NCBI GenBank assembly: GCA_015179125.1
Contig: WHVA01000332.1
Span: forward strand, 62,001-126,000
Reading direction: 5' to 3'
Origin: Gautieria morchelliformis
Lineage: Eukaryota > Basidiomycota > Agaricomycetes > Gomphales > Gomphaceae
DNA length: 64,000 nt
Program-made: the position numbers and the translations under genes
The notes under the pieces: generated by a model
Database searches by the model: none
Seen by the model: only the letters and a program-made list of their open reading frames with translations
What the model was told of the DNA's origin: nothing
Shown: piece by piece, positions 46,382 through 56,617 of the stretch
Position numbering within the stretch: the stretch's first letter is position 1
Layout: every line of letters begins with the position of its first letter

Positions 46382-46780
46382 CACTGGAGGCATATAAAAA
46401 TTTTCTGGTCTGAAAAACTGTTCAAAAAACTGTAAAGATATTCCAATTTTTTTTAGTGTTTTTAATGTAAAAAAACTTTAACATAATTTTGTGTTTTTGT
46501 TAGAATTTGTTGAGCAAGAAAATTGTAAAAAAGTTTAAAGTTTTTTGCAGGGTTTTTTATGTCTTTTATAAGTTTCTTTGTGAAAACACAAAGAAACCCA
46601 TAAAAAACCCTGAATAAAACTTTGAATTTTTTTTACAATTTTCTTGCTCAACAAATTGTAATAAAAAGACAAAATTTTATTATAGTTTTTTTTTACATAA
46701 AAAACTCTAAAAATATTTGGAATATCTTTACAGTTTTTTGAACAGTTTTTCAGACAAGAAACTTTTATATGCCTGCGGTG
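46382..46780. mobile_element. Palindromic MITE, copy 2
   Basis: 399 bases, same family as 38510-38899: ends CACTGGAGGCATATAAA and ATATGCCTGCGGTG, same palindromic centre. TAA flanks both sides (46379-46381, 46781-46783). Inserted in the same LINE copy as copy 1. Confidence 0.85.
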
Positions 46781-46969
46781 TAAGTCGCCCAGAGCCTGAT
46801 TCGCATACAAAGTTGACCCTACAATGCTGTCAGCAGCCTTCTCAAACATGACCAAGAACATGCTGTGCAGACATGCGAGCTTGCTCATTCAGTTCAGGAT
46901 GGGGCATGTCTCCTTGAACAAACACCTCTATAAAATAGGCAGAGCGGACTCCCCACTATGCCCAGCATG

Positions 46970-48032
46970 CAGAAGGGCTGTCTAAGTTTCGACAGTCCCT
47001 TCGCTGGCGAAGGTGCTCCTTAGGAGCCCTTCGCCAACAGCACAGAAGGTAGTTCGAAGGCTAGGGTAACGAAGGTGAAGTATGAGAACTCACCAGTGGT
47101 GTCTAAGTCCTTGGCTGGTCGAAGATAGAATCTTCAAGGAGAGGCTCAAGACGATGATCACAGCGAGGTCAAGTTTGCACAAGATGGACGACATATGATA
47201 ATTGAACTGGGGAATATACATGCGAATGTAAACTACTTATATCGAATGCTCGTACGGTATCAGCGAATAGGAAAGAGGCCGTCACAAGTCAGGGTTGGAT
47301 AGGGGCACGCAGTCATGATACAGCATAGATGAAATAAACATACAATAGAATGTGAGGAGAGGGGGAACATGAAACGACGGAGAGTAAAGGTGGCGAAGGC
47401 ACTTATGGACAAAACCATGTCTTGGGCATACATGCTACCCTGCACGGACTCTTGGTCTACTGGGTCGATTCCGCACGACCTATGGAAGGGATGCCCTGCG
47501 AACACATTTTGACCATACAAACGCCCAATGGGGTTGGATTAAGAAGACGATGGGGTTAATGATGAACCATCATGCCGGGTGAATGGCGTCGATCGTATTT
47601 GATGGTGTACCTGCTGGCAAATGATGCGAGCAGCGACTAGCCATTCGGCGAAATACAAGGAAGGGCGAACAGAGGTGGCCTAGTGGAGGGAAGGTTGAGG
47701 TAGAGGGCGAAGCCGAGCAAATACCGAGGAGGAATAGCGAAAGGGAAAATGGGGATACCAAGGTGTAGGACATACACTGGTCATGGAAATCCAACTTATC
47801 AGAACACCATCAGAGGAGGGTCGAACAGCGGAGGTAGTAGACCCAGTGATGACTTGTCAAGTCAGTCCAGAACCGTTGGTCGTGCGTTTTAACGGCGTGG
47901 CGGTGGTAGCGGGCGCGAATCAGCGAATATTGGTTGCCGAACATGACAATAGCGATCGGAACGAACACGGAAATGGGGTGAGAAATGTCAGGACAGAGCA
48001 CCTGAGTTATGAGGAATAAATGTGTCATGACA
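46970..48032 (-). mobile_element. Truncated long-form LTR
   Basis: It matches 35640-37424 from the GAAGGGCTGTCTAAG word onward and ends TGTCATGACA at 48032. The first ~220 bases are missing at the junction with the LINE. It lacks the 15-base tandem repeat and is about 370 bases shorter in the extended part. A fossil. Confidence 0.7.
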
Positions 48033-48162
48033 ACATGACCCTCCCAGCAGTGAAGGAGAGTAAGGCCACAGGGAAGAAGAAGGGCTAGACAAGACAAAAC
48101 AGATGGCGCATGGGGATGCGCACACTTCGCGCTCACACAGGCACGGACTAACTTGGGGCCAT
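48033..48162. other. Unassigned 130 bases between an LTR and a gypsy A fragment
   Basis: Nothing recognised. It may be non-coding transposon sequence. Confidence 0.4.
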
Positions 48163-48409
48163 GCCCAATGAGTGCAAGCTGACGGAGTGGGTCAATCAGG
48201 AGCTCTGCCTCTTTGTCAATGAGAGGCAGGATGACTGGGATGAGCTACTTCTACTGGCGGAATTCCAATACAACAACCATGTACATTCCACAATGCAGCA
48301 GACTCCCTTCATACTTGACTCCGGGTGACACCCGTGGATGGCTTCAAACCATGACAGGCAGAGTCCTGACTCGAGACAGTCAATGAGATCTGAGACTACA
48401 TGTACTCCA

Positions 48410-48441
<32 letters not shown>

Positions 48442-49757
48442 GAAATCCCATTTTTCGTCTTTTGGGGCCATACTGTATGTAAGATGGTGTTTACATTCCC
48501 TATCCTACTTTGTTTCCTTCTCGCCTTCAGACCTCTATCTCAGTCTGTCTGCCACCCTGCTGATGGTACGCTGTGGTGGCAGCCAGTTTTATTTCAAGCA
48601 GGCGGTAGAGCTCCTGTGTCAGTTCTGCAATGAACTGCAGACCTCAGTCGGAAATGACTTGCTTCAGGAGCCTATGCAGCTTCCAGACATGTGCAAGGAA
48701 TAGGTGGGCCGCTCTGAGGGCCATGATCGTTGTGTGCATCGGAATGAAGTGGGACACCTTGCTTACTGAGTCTACGACATTCATGATTGTGTCATAGCCG
48801 TGAGACTCTGGGAGTTCAACAATGAAGTTTACACTGATGGTGTCCCAGCAGGATTCCAGAATCAGGAGCGGAACTAGCTCTCCAATGGGTGGATGCTGCT
48901 GTGCTTTGGTCTGGAGGCAAAGGTCGCATGTCTTCACATACTGTCCAATGTAGCAGGACATCTGAGGCCACCAGTAGTTTACAGCCACTAACTCCAGCAT
49001 CTTCCACCTGCCAGCGTGCCCTGCAACTCAGGTGTCATGGTGTTGGGGCACAGTGTGGTGGCGGAGGTCCACCCCATCCAGAACATAGACCTTGCCCCTG
49101 AAGTGGAGCAGGCCATCATGTTCTGACCACTCCGCTGCCTGCACTGACCGCAAGTGCCCTTTCCACAGCTCCTCCACCACCTTCGCCACCAATTCCTCCT
49201 TCTCTCCATTCTGGTACTGCCTCCGGATGTCTTGGAGCATTTCCACTTCCACCCCAACTGCGGTCACTCCTTCAAGGGCGCAGATTGCAAAGAGGCTTGG
49301 GCGGAGCAATGTCATCTCGGCATTGTCTCCGCTTCCACTTCCATGATCTGTGTGGTGGGATAGGGCATTGGGCTTGCCCATGGTGCAGCCGGGGCAGTGG
49401 TGGAGTGTGAAGTCAAACCGAGACAGGTGTAGGGACCACCGTGCTTGTCGACGGATCAATTTCTTGGATGTGCGGAAGTACTCGAGGTTCTTGTGGTCTG
49501 TCCAGATCTCGAATGGGCACAGAGCACCCTCAAGGAAGTGTTGCCACTCCTCCAGCACTCAGATGATTGCTAGCATTTCCTTGTCATGGATCTCATAGTT
49601 CCGCTCCACCAGACTAAGACTTTTGGAGAAGAAGGCGATCAGATGCCACTTTCCACCATCCTCTGACGACTGCTGTGACAAGACCGCTCCAGTGGCTGCA
49701 TCAGAAGAATCTGCAACTCGATAAGGGCGAGAGTTGTTGGGAAAGATCAGGACCAGG
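48163..49757 (-). mobile_element. Gypsy A pol fragment in two head-to-head arms
   Basis: 48538-49757 (-) resembles the RNase H to integrase part of gypsy A. 48163-48410 resembles the next integrase stretch but lies on the plus strand. The two arms meet around a 29-base poly-T at 48413-48441 and about 90 unassigned bases. The fragment is cut at 49758 by an LTR. Several breaks; a fossil. Confidence 0.8.
48413..48441. repeat. Poly-T, 29 bases
   Basis: An uninterrupted run of 29 T at the junction of the inverted gypsy A arms. Read on the minus strand it is a poly-A that follows about 90 bases of unassigned sequence. Confidence 0.95.
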
Positions 49758-49758
49758 C

Positions 49759-50316
49759 TGTCATGACCCGTCTATTTCCCTTACCTTGCTGCCTCTATGT
49801 GCCCTCTCATCGCTCCCCCTGCATCTTCACCTGAGTTCGCCCTACCCTTAGACCACTCCTCCTCTATGTTTGCTCCATTCGCTCTTCACCCCATTCGCCA
49901 AACGACCATTCGCTGCTTGCATCATTCGCCAGCAGGCATGCCATGAAACATGATCGACACCCTCTACCTGGTGTGATGGTTCATCACTGGCCCCATCATC
50001 TTCTCGATCCAACCCCTTTAGGTGTTTATATGGCTGGAGTGCATCCGTGGGATGTCCTACCTGTAGGTTGTGTGGGATCAACCCAGAAGACGAAGAGTCT
50101 GTGCAGGGTGGCATATATGCAGGTCCCAAGGCATGTTTTCGTACATAAAATACCTTCGTCCCCTTTCCTTCCTGTCGTTTCATGTTCGCACTCATTTTCC
50201 ATTCTATTATATCTGTGTTTCATCTATTTGTATCATGACTGTGCACCCCTATTCAACCCTGACCCCAGATGGCCTCTTTCCTATTCGCTAGCATCATATG
50301 AGCATTCAGTATAACT
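49759..50316 (+). mobile_element. LTR fragment of the TGTCATGACC family
   Basis: It starts TGTCATGACCCG and follows the solo LTR at 14151-20078 until about 50316, where similarity stops. The 3' end of the LTR is missing. It interrupts the gypsy A fragment. A fossil. Confidence 0.75.
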
Positions 50317-50690
50317 ATTCAATGCTTTCCCAGTGGATGTCATCTGACATTTTATCAACAGAGCCTGGCGGTTCATGAGTGCTTACAGGATTGGCCTGAC
50401 AGGGCAGGCAGCAGCATGGGCCACTAGAAAACAAAAGGGCCATCGTACAGTCTCATGCAGTGCTATGATGCATCTTGATGCAATTGTCAGCCACAACTGA
50501 CACGTACCTACTTTAGATGCCGAATAAATGTCCCTTTATATGTTAAATTTTTGAAATTTTTGTCCAAAAATTTGGCCAGCCGAAAACCTTGTGGGAAAAA
50601 TTCCAAAGGAGTGTTTTTCGACGTATTTTGCATTACTGAGTCCGAATCTGAAGTCAGATTACCCCCCAAATCTCTCAGTCACCAGCTACT
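50317..50690. other. Unassigned sequence
   Basis: No gene or clear repeat recognised. The edge of the next LTR fragment is not sharp. Confidence 0.4.
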
Positions 50691-50967
50691 AAGTTGGTGG
50701 ACTTTGGTTGTCCGCGACTGTACGTTCTACGGGTGCTTAGCATGGCACACCGTGGCATCACGGGCGCTAAAGCGCCGGCTAGTAGTACATGCGCATGAGA
50801 CACATTTCCCTCCTCTCTCAGTGACAACTAAATTCACTGAAAGAGGCAAGTAAATTAGTCTTGTTTCCTTTCGATTTGTTGACCTAGAAATCCTGTAGTG
50901 AATTAATTTCTAGTCGTCTTTTGAGTACCAAGTCCAGTCCTACTGCCTATAATTCCTGTCCTCTACA
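50691..50967 (+). mobile_element. Diverged LTR fragment related to copia 2
   Basis: From GGGCGCTAAAG (~50762) to CTCTACA (50967) it follows the 3' half of the copia 2 LTR (51359-51856), with many differences. The left part is uncertain. It is older than copia 2. Confidence 0.6.
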
Positions 50968-51358
50968 GTATATATAGGTCGAAGACGCTCACAGTATAAG
51001 ATATGTAGTTCTCGATTCGATGTTCTCCAGCGACGCAGGTCGCTGGCTTAAATACATGGGTAGCTAGTCTAAATATAATTGTAACCTTTTGTTTTTGAGA
51101 AGAACAATGATTCCCCTTATCCTCATACTGCGCTCCTTGTATTCCCTACTCCTTTCACCAGTCGTACCTTGTACGCGTCATCGGCTTATATCAGTATGCC
51201 GAAGTGCCGGTTTATTCAACACTCCCCCTCACTTCGGTGAAACCCAATTTCCTTCTTAAGTATCTGTGCTGACTTACTTCCAAGCCTTTTGTCATTAAAT
51301 CCGCCGGGTTTTCCTTCGACCTAACATAAGTGAGTGATGCCTCGTTAGAGGCCACCTT

Positions 51359-51856
51359 TGTTGGGTGCATTGATGCTCCTGCACCAAAATCAAGCATAAT
51401 ATATCCAATTTGTTGTGTGGCCTTCCAATATCTTCTCACATTGTTCTTGTATTATGCATCCATTTCTCTGGTTATTTTCGAAATTTTCCACTCATTCCTT
51501 ATCTCTCTATTTCATCTTGTTATTCCTACTTTCACAAGCGGCTGCACCCAGCGGAGTCTGAAATGACTTCGACGCGCGAGCTCTTGGGCGCTAAAGGGCC
51601 GGGTAGTAGTACATGCGCAGTGGAACACATTTCCCCCTCTCTCAGTGACCACTAAATTCACTGAGAGAGGCAAGTAAATTAGTCTAGTAGTCTTTGCATT
51701 TATTGACCTAGAAATCCTCTGTAGTGAATTGATTTCTAGGTAGTGTATAATATATTTATAGTGACCACTAAATTCACTGAGAGAGTGAATTGATTTCTAG
51801 TCTATTCTTTTGAATAACAAGTCCATACCTACTGCCTATAATTCCTGTCCTCTACA
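51359..51856 (+). repeat. 5' LTR of copia 2
   Basis: 498 bases, TGTTGGG to CTCTACA. It contains a duplicated word GTGACCACTAAATTCACTGA, which is partly palindromic. Confidence 0.93.
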
Positions 51857-51861
51857 GGGTT

Positions 51862-54800
51862 ATGGGCCCCGGAGACACTTCTGAGAAGCTATTGGGTGTT
51901 GAGAAGCTTGCTACTGATGGTAGTAATTGGCCATTGTGGCGAGCCACTCTCATCAGCTATTTCGAGTCCAAAAATCTACTCAAGCATGTAGAAGGGAGAG
52001 TCACTCGACCTCCTGATCCTCCAGTTATGCCCCCAGGCCATATTCTTACTGAAGCTGAGGAAACTCAGATGGATAAGGCTGAGGAGAAGCTGGAGAGATA
52101 CCTTGCTAGAGAAGGACAAGCCAAGACCCAAATCATCGTCTCAGTGTCAGAGTCATTAGCCCTGATGCTACAAAAGCAGAAGACAGCAAAAGAGACTTGG
52201 GATGCACTGGTCAATGAAATGACCAAAAAGCCCAAGATGGTCCTCACCAGCCTGCAGAGACAACTCCGCAGTATGAGATGTCCTGAGGATGGAGACTTGA
52301 GAGATCACTTGGACAAGGCCCAAGACCTATATGCTCGTCTTAATGAGATGGGAGCTAGAGTTTCTGAAGAAGAATTCATGGACATAATCCTTGCGTCACT
52401 TCCACCATCCTATGAGGCAGTCATGAATGCCCTTACAACTTCGCTTGAAGAATGCGGGATGCCATTGGTCCCTGATAATATTATTAGGGTACTAAAGGCT
52501 CAGTATGACAGGAAGAAAACACTCCCGCAAGAAGAGCAGGTGTTTATTGGTTCATCTACTAAGAAGGACCAGAAGGGGCAGAAGGCGCATGTATGCACCA
52601 ACTGCAAAAAGCCTGGACATTCCATCGAAAATTGCTGGGCTAAAGGAGGTGGTAAAGAAGGTCAAGGACCACGTCAGAAGAAGAAAGCCAAAGGCAAGAA
52701 GAAGAAGAAGGGTAAAGCAAAAGCGAATGTTGCCGAAGAAGAGTCTACTTCTGAGGAAAGTGGTGATGGGCATCTTGCCTTCACCAATTTCGACGAGTGC
52801 TCTAATTTCAATTTGAGCACATCCTCAGGAGTTATAGTCATACTCGACACCGGAACGACATCGCATATGACTCCTCACAAAAATTTATTGAGGAACTACT
52901 GTCAATTCTCACAGCCGAGGACTATCCGAGCAGCCAACAAAGGTACTTTTGATGCCTTCGGCTCAGGACTGCTCGTATTATCCAATAAGGTTGGAGATAG
53001 AACAGTAGAAGTCACGTTGCAAGATACATACTATGCACCCAAAATTGCTGCTACCCTCGTCTCGATCGGTCGGTGCGATGATGCTGGCTACGACATTCGA
53101 CTCGGTGGCCAGAAATGCACAATATCTAATGCTGCTGGAAAAGTATTGATGCAAGCACCGAAAGTCAATGGCTTATATCGACTAGACCTCCAGTCACCAA
53201 GTGCTCAAGCCCATATGTGTTTATCTGCCATGGAAATTCATCAAAAGATGGGGCACATCTCGCAGAAGTCCCTACAACATCTATTAAATCATGGCATGAT
53301 ATTGGGCATTGAACTGAGCTCCACAGGCGATAGAATTGTCTGTGATGCGTGTATTCAGGCCAAGATTGCGCGCAAACCTCTTCCTCGAGAACCCAGATAC
53401 CGAACATCAAAATTCGGTGACAGAATTTATTCTGATGTCTGGGGACCTGCAAGACACCTCACAATCGATAAGAAGTCATATTATGTCTCCTTTATCGATG
53501 ATTACTCAAGAGAATCGGTGATCTATCTCATGGCGAACAAATCAGAAGCATTCTCAAAGTACAAGCTCTATGAGGCTTTAATGCTTCGACAGAGAAATGT
53601 ACACATCAAGGCACTTGTTTCTGATCGAGGGGGCGAGTATACGAGCTCTGAATTCGAACAGCATCTAGCCAAACAAGGCACGAAGCATCAGTTGACGGTA
53701 CATGACACACCAGAGTCCAATGGTGTTGCGGAACGCCTGAACCGAACTCTCACTGAGAGAACTCGTGCCATGCTGCTAGAATCAGGCCTTCCTAAGATAT
53801 TATGGGGCTATGCGATACAGCATGCCAATTATCTTAGGAACAGGACGCATACAAGAGCTCTACCAGATAAAACGCCCTACGAGATGATTCACCATGAAAA
53901 ACCGAATCTCAAAGACATTCACGCGTGGGGAACTGAAATTTACGTTAAAATCACTCAGGGAGATAAATTGGCAGCTCGTGCCAAGAGAGCTCGGTGGATA
54001 GGAATTTCTGCGCAGAGCCATGGTCATTATGTTTATTGGCCTGACTCGCACAAAGTTTCTGTCGAGCGGAACGTTGTCTTTGATTCAGAAATGAAGAAGG
54101 GAAAGGTCCCAATCATTTCTATTGAGGAATCCAAGCTACCTACGTCTAAAGAAGAGAAGAAGGCCATTCCGGCATCAGTGCCTGTGCCCGGTCGCTTAGT
54201 CAGCGAAGAGGCAAAGATCGAAGAAATTGATGAAAGTGCACCGGAAGAATATCTTGAAAAGCTGCAACCTATTCAGGGAGTTGATGACAGACCTAGAGAA
54301 GCTGAACCGATAAGGAGAAGCGAAAGGATCCGTCAACAACAAGTGCAGCCGGCCCCATCAGGTCCCGTGACAAGATCTCAAACTCAGAGACAAACTGGCG
54401 CACATATGACTACGCTAGCTTACGAGGACGTTGAGGACCATAAAGAAGTTTTATTCGACCAAGAATTATCCTCCGAGATTGATGGCATCAGTAGCTATGA
54501 GTGTGCCATCAGTGCGTTTCTAACCGACGGTCAAAACAATAACAAGGCGCCGGATTTGAGTCAAATTGAACCTAGCAATGCAGACGAAGCTCTGAATAAT
54601 CCTATATGGAAGAAATCAATGGACAAAGAGTATGAGGCCCTAATCGACAAGGGAGTGTGGGAACGAGCCAAACCACCTCCTGAAGCTAATATTGTCGGTA
54701 ATAAATGGGTCTACCTTTGGAAGCGTAATCCAGAAGGGAAACCAATAGTACCTAAATCGAGAATGGTCGCCCAAGGCTTCACGCAGAAGTTTGGAATCGA

Positions 54801-56106
54801 CTATGATGAGACATACTCACCTGTTGCTCGGTTATCCTCCCTACGGATCATATGCGCCATTGCTGCTAGGAATGACTGGCCTATTCATCAAATGGACGTG
54901 GACTATGCATACCTCAATGCTACGTTGCCCGAACCTATTTACATGAAGCAGCCGTATGGATATGAGTCAGGAGACAAAGGCGAAGTGCTACTTTTGAAGA
55001 AAGCACTCTACGGCCTCAAGCAATCTGGAAGAGAATGGTACAAACGTCTAAGTGGTGAATTCCACAAGTTAGGATTCACTACGTCAGCCACAGACGGGGC
55101 TGTATTTTATAGACGTGGCGGAAAGGGGCATGTGATCATTGCAACAGCTGTGGACGACCTTACCATCACAGCTGAGAATCAGTCAGTCCTGGACGAAGTC
55201 AAACGAGATCTTGCTCAGGTCTTCAGCATGAAAGATCTAGGCGAGATTCATTGGCTATTGAATCTCAAAATCGAAAGAGACTGGCAGAAGAAGACCATTG
55301 CAATTTCACAACCTGCATACATCGAGAAGATCATCAAAAAATTTAATCTCGAAGATGCAAAGACTTATGCTACGCCTCTTGATCCAGCCGTAAAATTATC
55401 TAAAGACCAATGTCCTTCTACAGAGAGAGGAAAGAAAGCCATGTCGAAGTTTCCATACAGGCAAGCTATAGGATCACTGATGTGGGCGGCTGTAGCCACT
55501 CGACCTGACATTGCATTTGCGGTGTCATTACTCTCGCAATTCCTTGAAAATCCAGGTGGCACACACTGGAATGCAGTCAAACGTGTCTTCAAATATTTGA
55601 AAGGCACGAAGCATTACAAGCTCACACTTGGAAGAAATCAAGACGGCTTGATGGGGTATTCAGATGCGGATTGGGGTTCACAGAGTCATAGGCGTTCGTA
55701 TTCGGCATACTTATTTCAGATTGATGGAGGCACTGTTTCATGGAGTTGCCAGAAACAGTCGATAGTAGCCCTCTCATCAACTGAAGCCGAATTCGTCGCC
55801 CTGACCCATACGGGCAAAGAGGCTCTTTGGATGCGCCATTTTATTTCTGAAATATTCCAACCACTGAACAGACCCATCCAAGTTTATTCAGACAATCAAT
55901 CAGCCATTGCCATCACGTATGGCACCCAACAACACACGAGAACCAAGCATTTCGACATCCGATTATATTTCCTTCGAGATATAATCAAAAATCAACAAGC
56001 CAAGCTCGCTTATTTGCCAACCGAACAAATGTTGGCAGATATCCTCACTAAAGGACTTCCTAGTCCTAGAGTGAAGATTCTCAACGAGCAAATCGGAATA
56101 TATTAA
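51862..56106 (+). CDS. Copia 2 gag-pol polyprotein, 1414 codons
   Basis: A single frame starts at ATGGGCCCC only five bases after the LTR, the same arrangement as in copia 1. The order is UBN2-type gag (~residues 10-220), CCHC knuckle (~246-260), lysine-rich stretch, aspartic protease (~325), GAG-pre-integrase and integrase (~450-700), linker, copia reverse transcriptase (~920-1160) and RNase H (~1260-1400). The length is normal for a fungal copia polyprotein. It looks whole. Confidence 0.93.
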   Translation: MGPGDTSEKLLGVEKLATDGSNWPLWRATLISYFESKNLLKHVEGRVTRPPDPPVMPPGHILTEAEETQMDKAEEKLERYLAREGQAKTQIIVSVSESLALMLQKQKTAKETWDALVNEMTKKPKMVLTSLQRQLRSMRCPEDGDLRDHLDKAQDLYARLNEMGARVSEEEFMDIILASLPPSYEAVMNALTTSLEECGMPLVPDNIIRVLKAQYDRKKTLPQEEQVFIGSSTKKDQKGQKAHVCTNCKKPGHSIENCWAKGGGKEGQGPRQKKKAKGKKKKKGKAKANVAEEESTSEESGDGHLAFTNFDECSNFNLSTSSGVIVILDTGTTSHMTPHKNLLRNYCQFSQPRTIRAANKGTFDAFGSGLLVLSNKVGDRTVEVTLQDTYYAPKIAATLVSIGRCDDAGYDIRLGGQKCTISNAAGKVLMQAPKVNGLYRLDLQSPSAQAHMCLSAMEIHQKMGHISQKSLQHLLNHGMILGIELSSTGDRIVCDACIQAKIARKPLPREPRYRTSKFGDRIYSDVWGPARHLTIDKKSYYVSFIDDYSRESVIYLMANKSEAFSKYKLYEALMLRQRNVHIKALVSDRGGEYTSSEFEQHLAKQGTKHQLTVHDTPESNGVAERLNRTLTERTRAMLLESGLPKILWGYAIQHANYLRNRTHTRALPDKTPYEMIHHEKPNLKDIHAWGTEIYVKITQGDKLAARAKRARWIGISAQSHGHYVYWPDSHKVSVERNVVFDSEMKKGKVPIISIEESKLPTSKEEKKAIPASVPVPGRLVSEEAKIEEIDESAPEEYLEKLQPIQGVDDRPREAEPIRRSERIRQQQVQPAPSGPVTRSQTQRQTGAHMTTLAYEDVEDHKEVLFDQELSSEIDGISSYECAISAFLTDGQNNNKAPDLSQIEPSNADEALNNPIWKKSMDKEYEALIDKGVWERAKPPPEANIVGNKWVYLWKRNPEGKPIVPKSRMVAQGFTQKFGIDYDETYSPVARLSSLRIICAIAARNDWPIHQMDVDYAYLNATLPEPIYMKQPYGYESGDKGEVLLLKKALYGLKQSGREWYKRLSGEFHKLGFTTSATDGAVFYRRGGKGHVIIATAVDDLTITAENQSVLDEVKRDLAQVFSMKDLGEIHWLLNLKIERDWQKKTIAISQPAYIEKIIKKFNLEDAKTYATPLDPAVKLSKDQCPSTERGKKAMSKFPYRQAIGSLMWAAVATRPDIAFAVSLLSQFLENPGGTHWNAVKRVFKYLKGTKHYKLTLGRNQDGLMGYSDADWGSQSHRRSYSAYLFQIDGGTVSWSCQKQSIVALSSTEAEFVALTHTGKEALWMRHFISEIFQPLNRPIQVYSDNQSAIAITYGTQQHTRTKHFDIRLYFLRDIIKNQQAKLAYLPTEQMLADILTKGLPSPRVKILNEQIGIY

Positions 56107-56119
56107 GCTTGAGGGGGCG

Positions 56120-56617
56120 TGTTGGGTGCATTGATGCTCCTGCACCAAAATCAAGCATAATATATCCAATTTGTTGTGTGGCCTTCCAATATCTTCTCAC
56201 ATTGTTCTTGTATTATGCATCCATTTCTCTGGTTATTTTCGAAATTTTCCACTCATTCCTTATCTCTCTATTTCATCTTGTTATTCCTACTTTCACAAGC
56301 GGCTGCACCCAGCGGAGTCTGAAATGACTTCGACGCGCGAGCTCTTGGGCGCTAAAGGGCCGGGTAGTAGTACATGCGCAGTGGAACACATTTCCCCCTC
56401 TCTCAGTGACCACTAAATTCACTGAGAGAGGCAAGTAAATTAGTCTAGTAGTCTTTGCATTTATTGACCTAGAAATCCTCTGTAGTGAATTGATTTCTAG
56501 GTAGTGTATAATATATTTATAGTGACCACTAAATTCACTGAGAGAGTGAATTGATTTCTAGTCTATTCTTTTGAATAACAAGTCCATACCTACTGCCTAT
56601 AATTCCTGTCCTCTACA
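56120..56617 (+). repeat. 3' LTR of copia 2
   Basis: 498 bases, no difference seen from 51359-51856. Confidence 0.93.

Larger units (their letters stand above)
37621..46969 (+). mobile_element. LINE (non-LTR retrotransposon) fragment carrying three insertions
   Basis: LINE parts are 37621-38509, 38904-39307, 46266-46381 and 46784-46969. The first has an RT palm region (MDQGCPLSVTAYQFYNSNLL, ERSVGFVDDTTIIAEG). The second has an RNase H domain (VVVFSDSSHIEGGVGVAAVL, HTVFEAELAGAAMGAKML). The last encodes the C-terminal LLIQFRMGHVSLNKHLYKIG with SPLCPAC, a zf-RVT-like end. RT followed by RNase H is typical of Tad1-like fungal LINEs. The 5' part (endonuclease) is missing and frameshifts are present. 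Insertions are MITEs at 38510 and 46382 and gypsy B at 39308. Confidence 0.75.
51359..56617 (+). mobile_element. Ty1/copia element 2, looks whole and young
   Basis: Two 498-base LTRs (51359-51856, 56120-56617) appear identical by eye and are bounded by the duplication ACCTT (51354-51358, 56618-56622). One long frame covers gag, protease, integrase, RT and RNase H. A polypurine tract (GAGGGGGCG) precedes the right LTR. It is inserted into copia 3. No break was seen, so it is the youngest element in the window. Confidence 0.95.
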
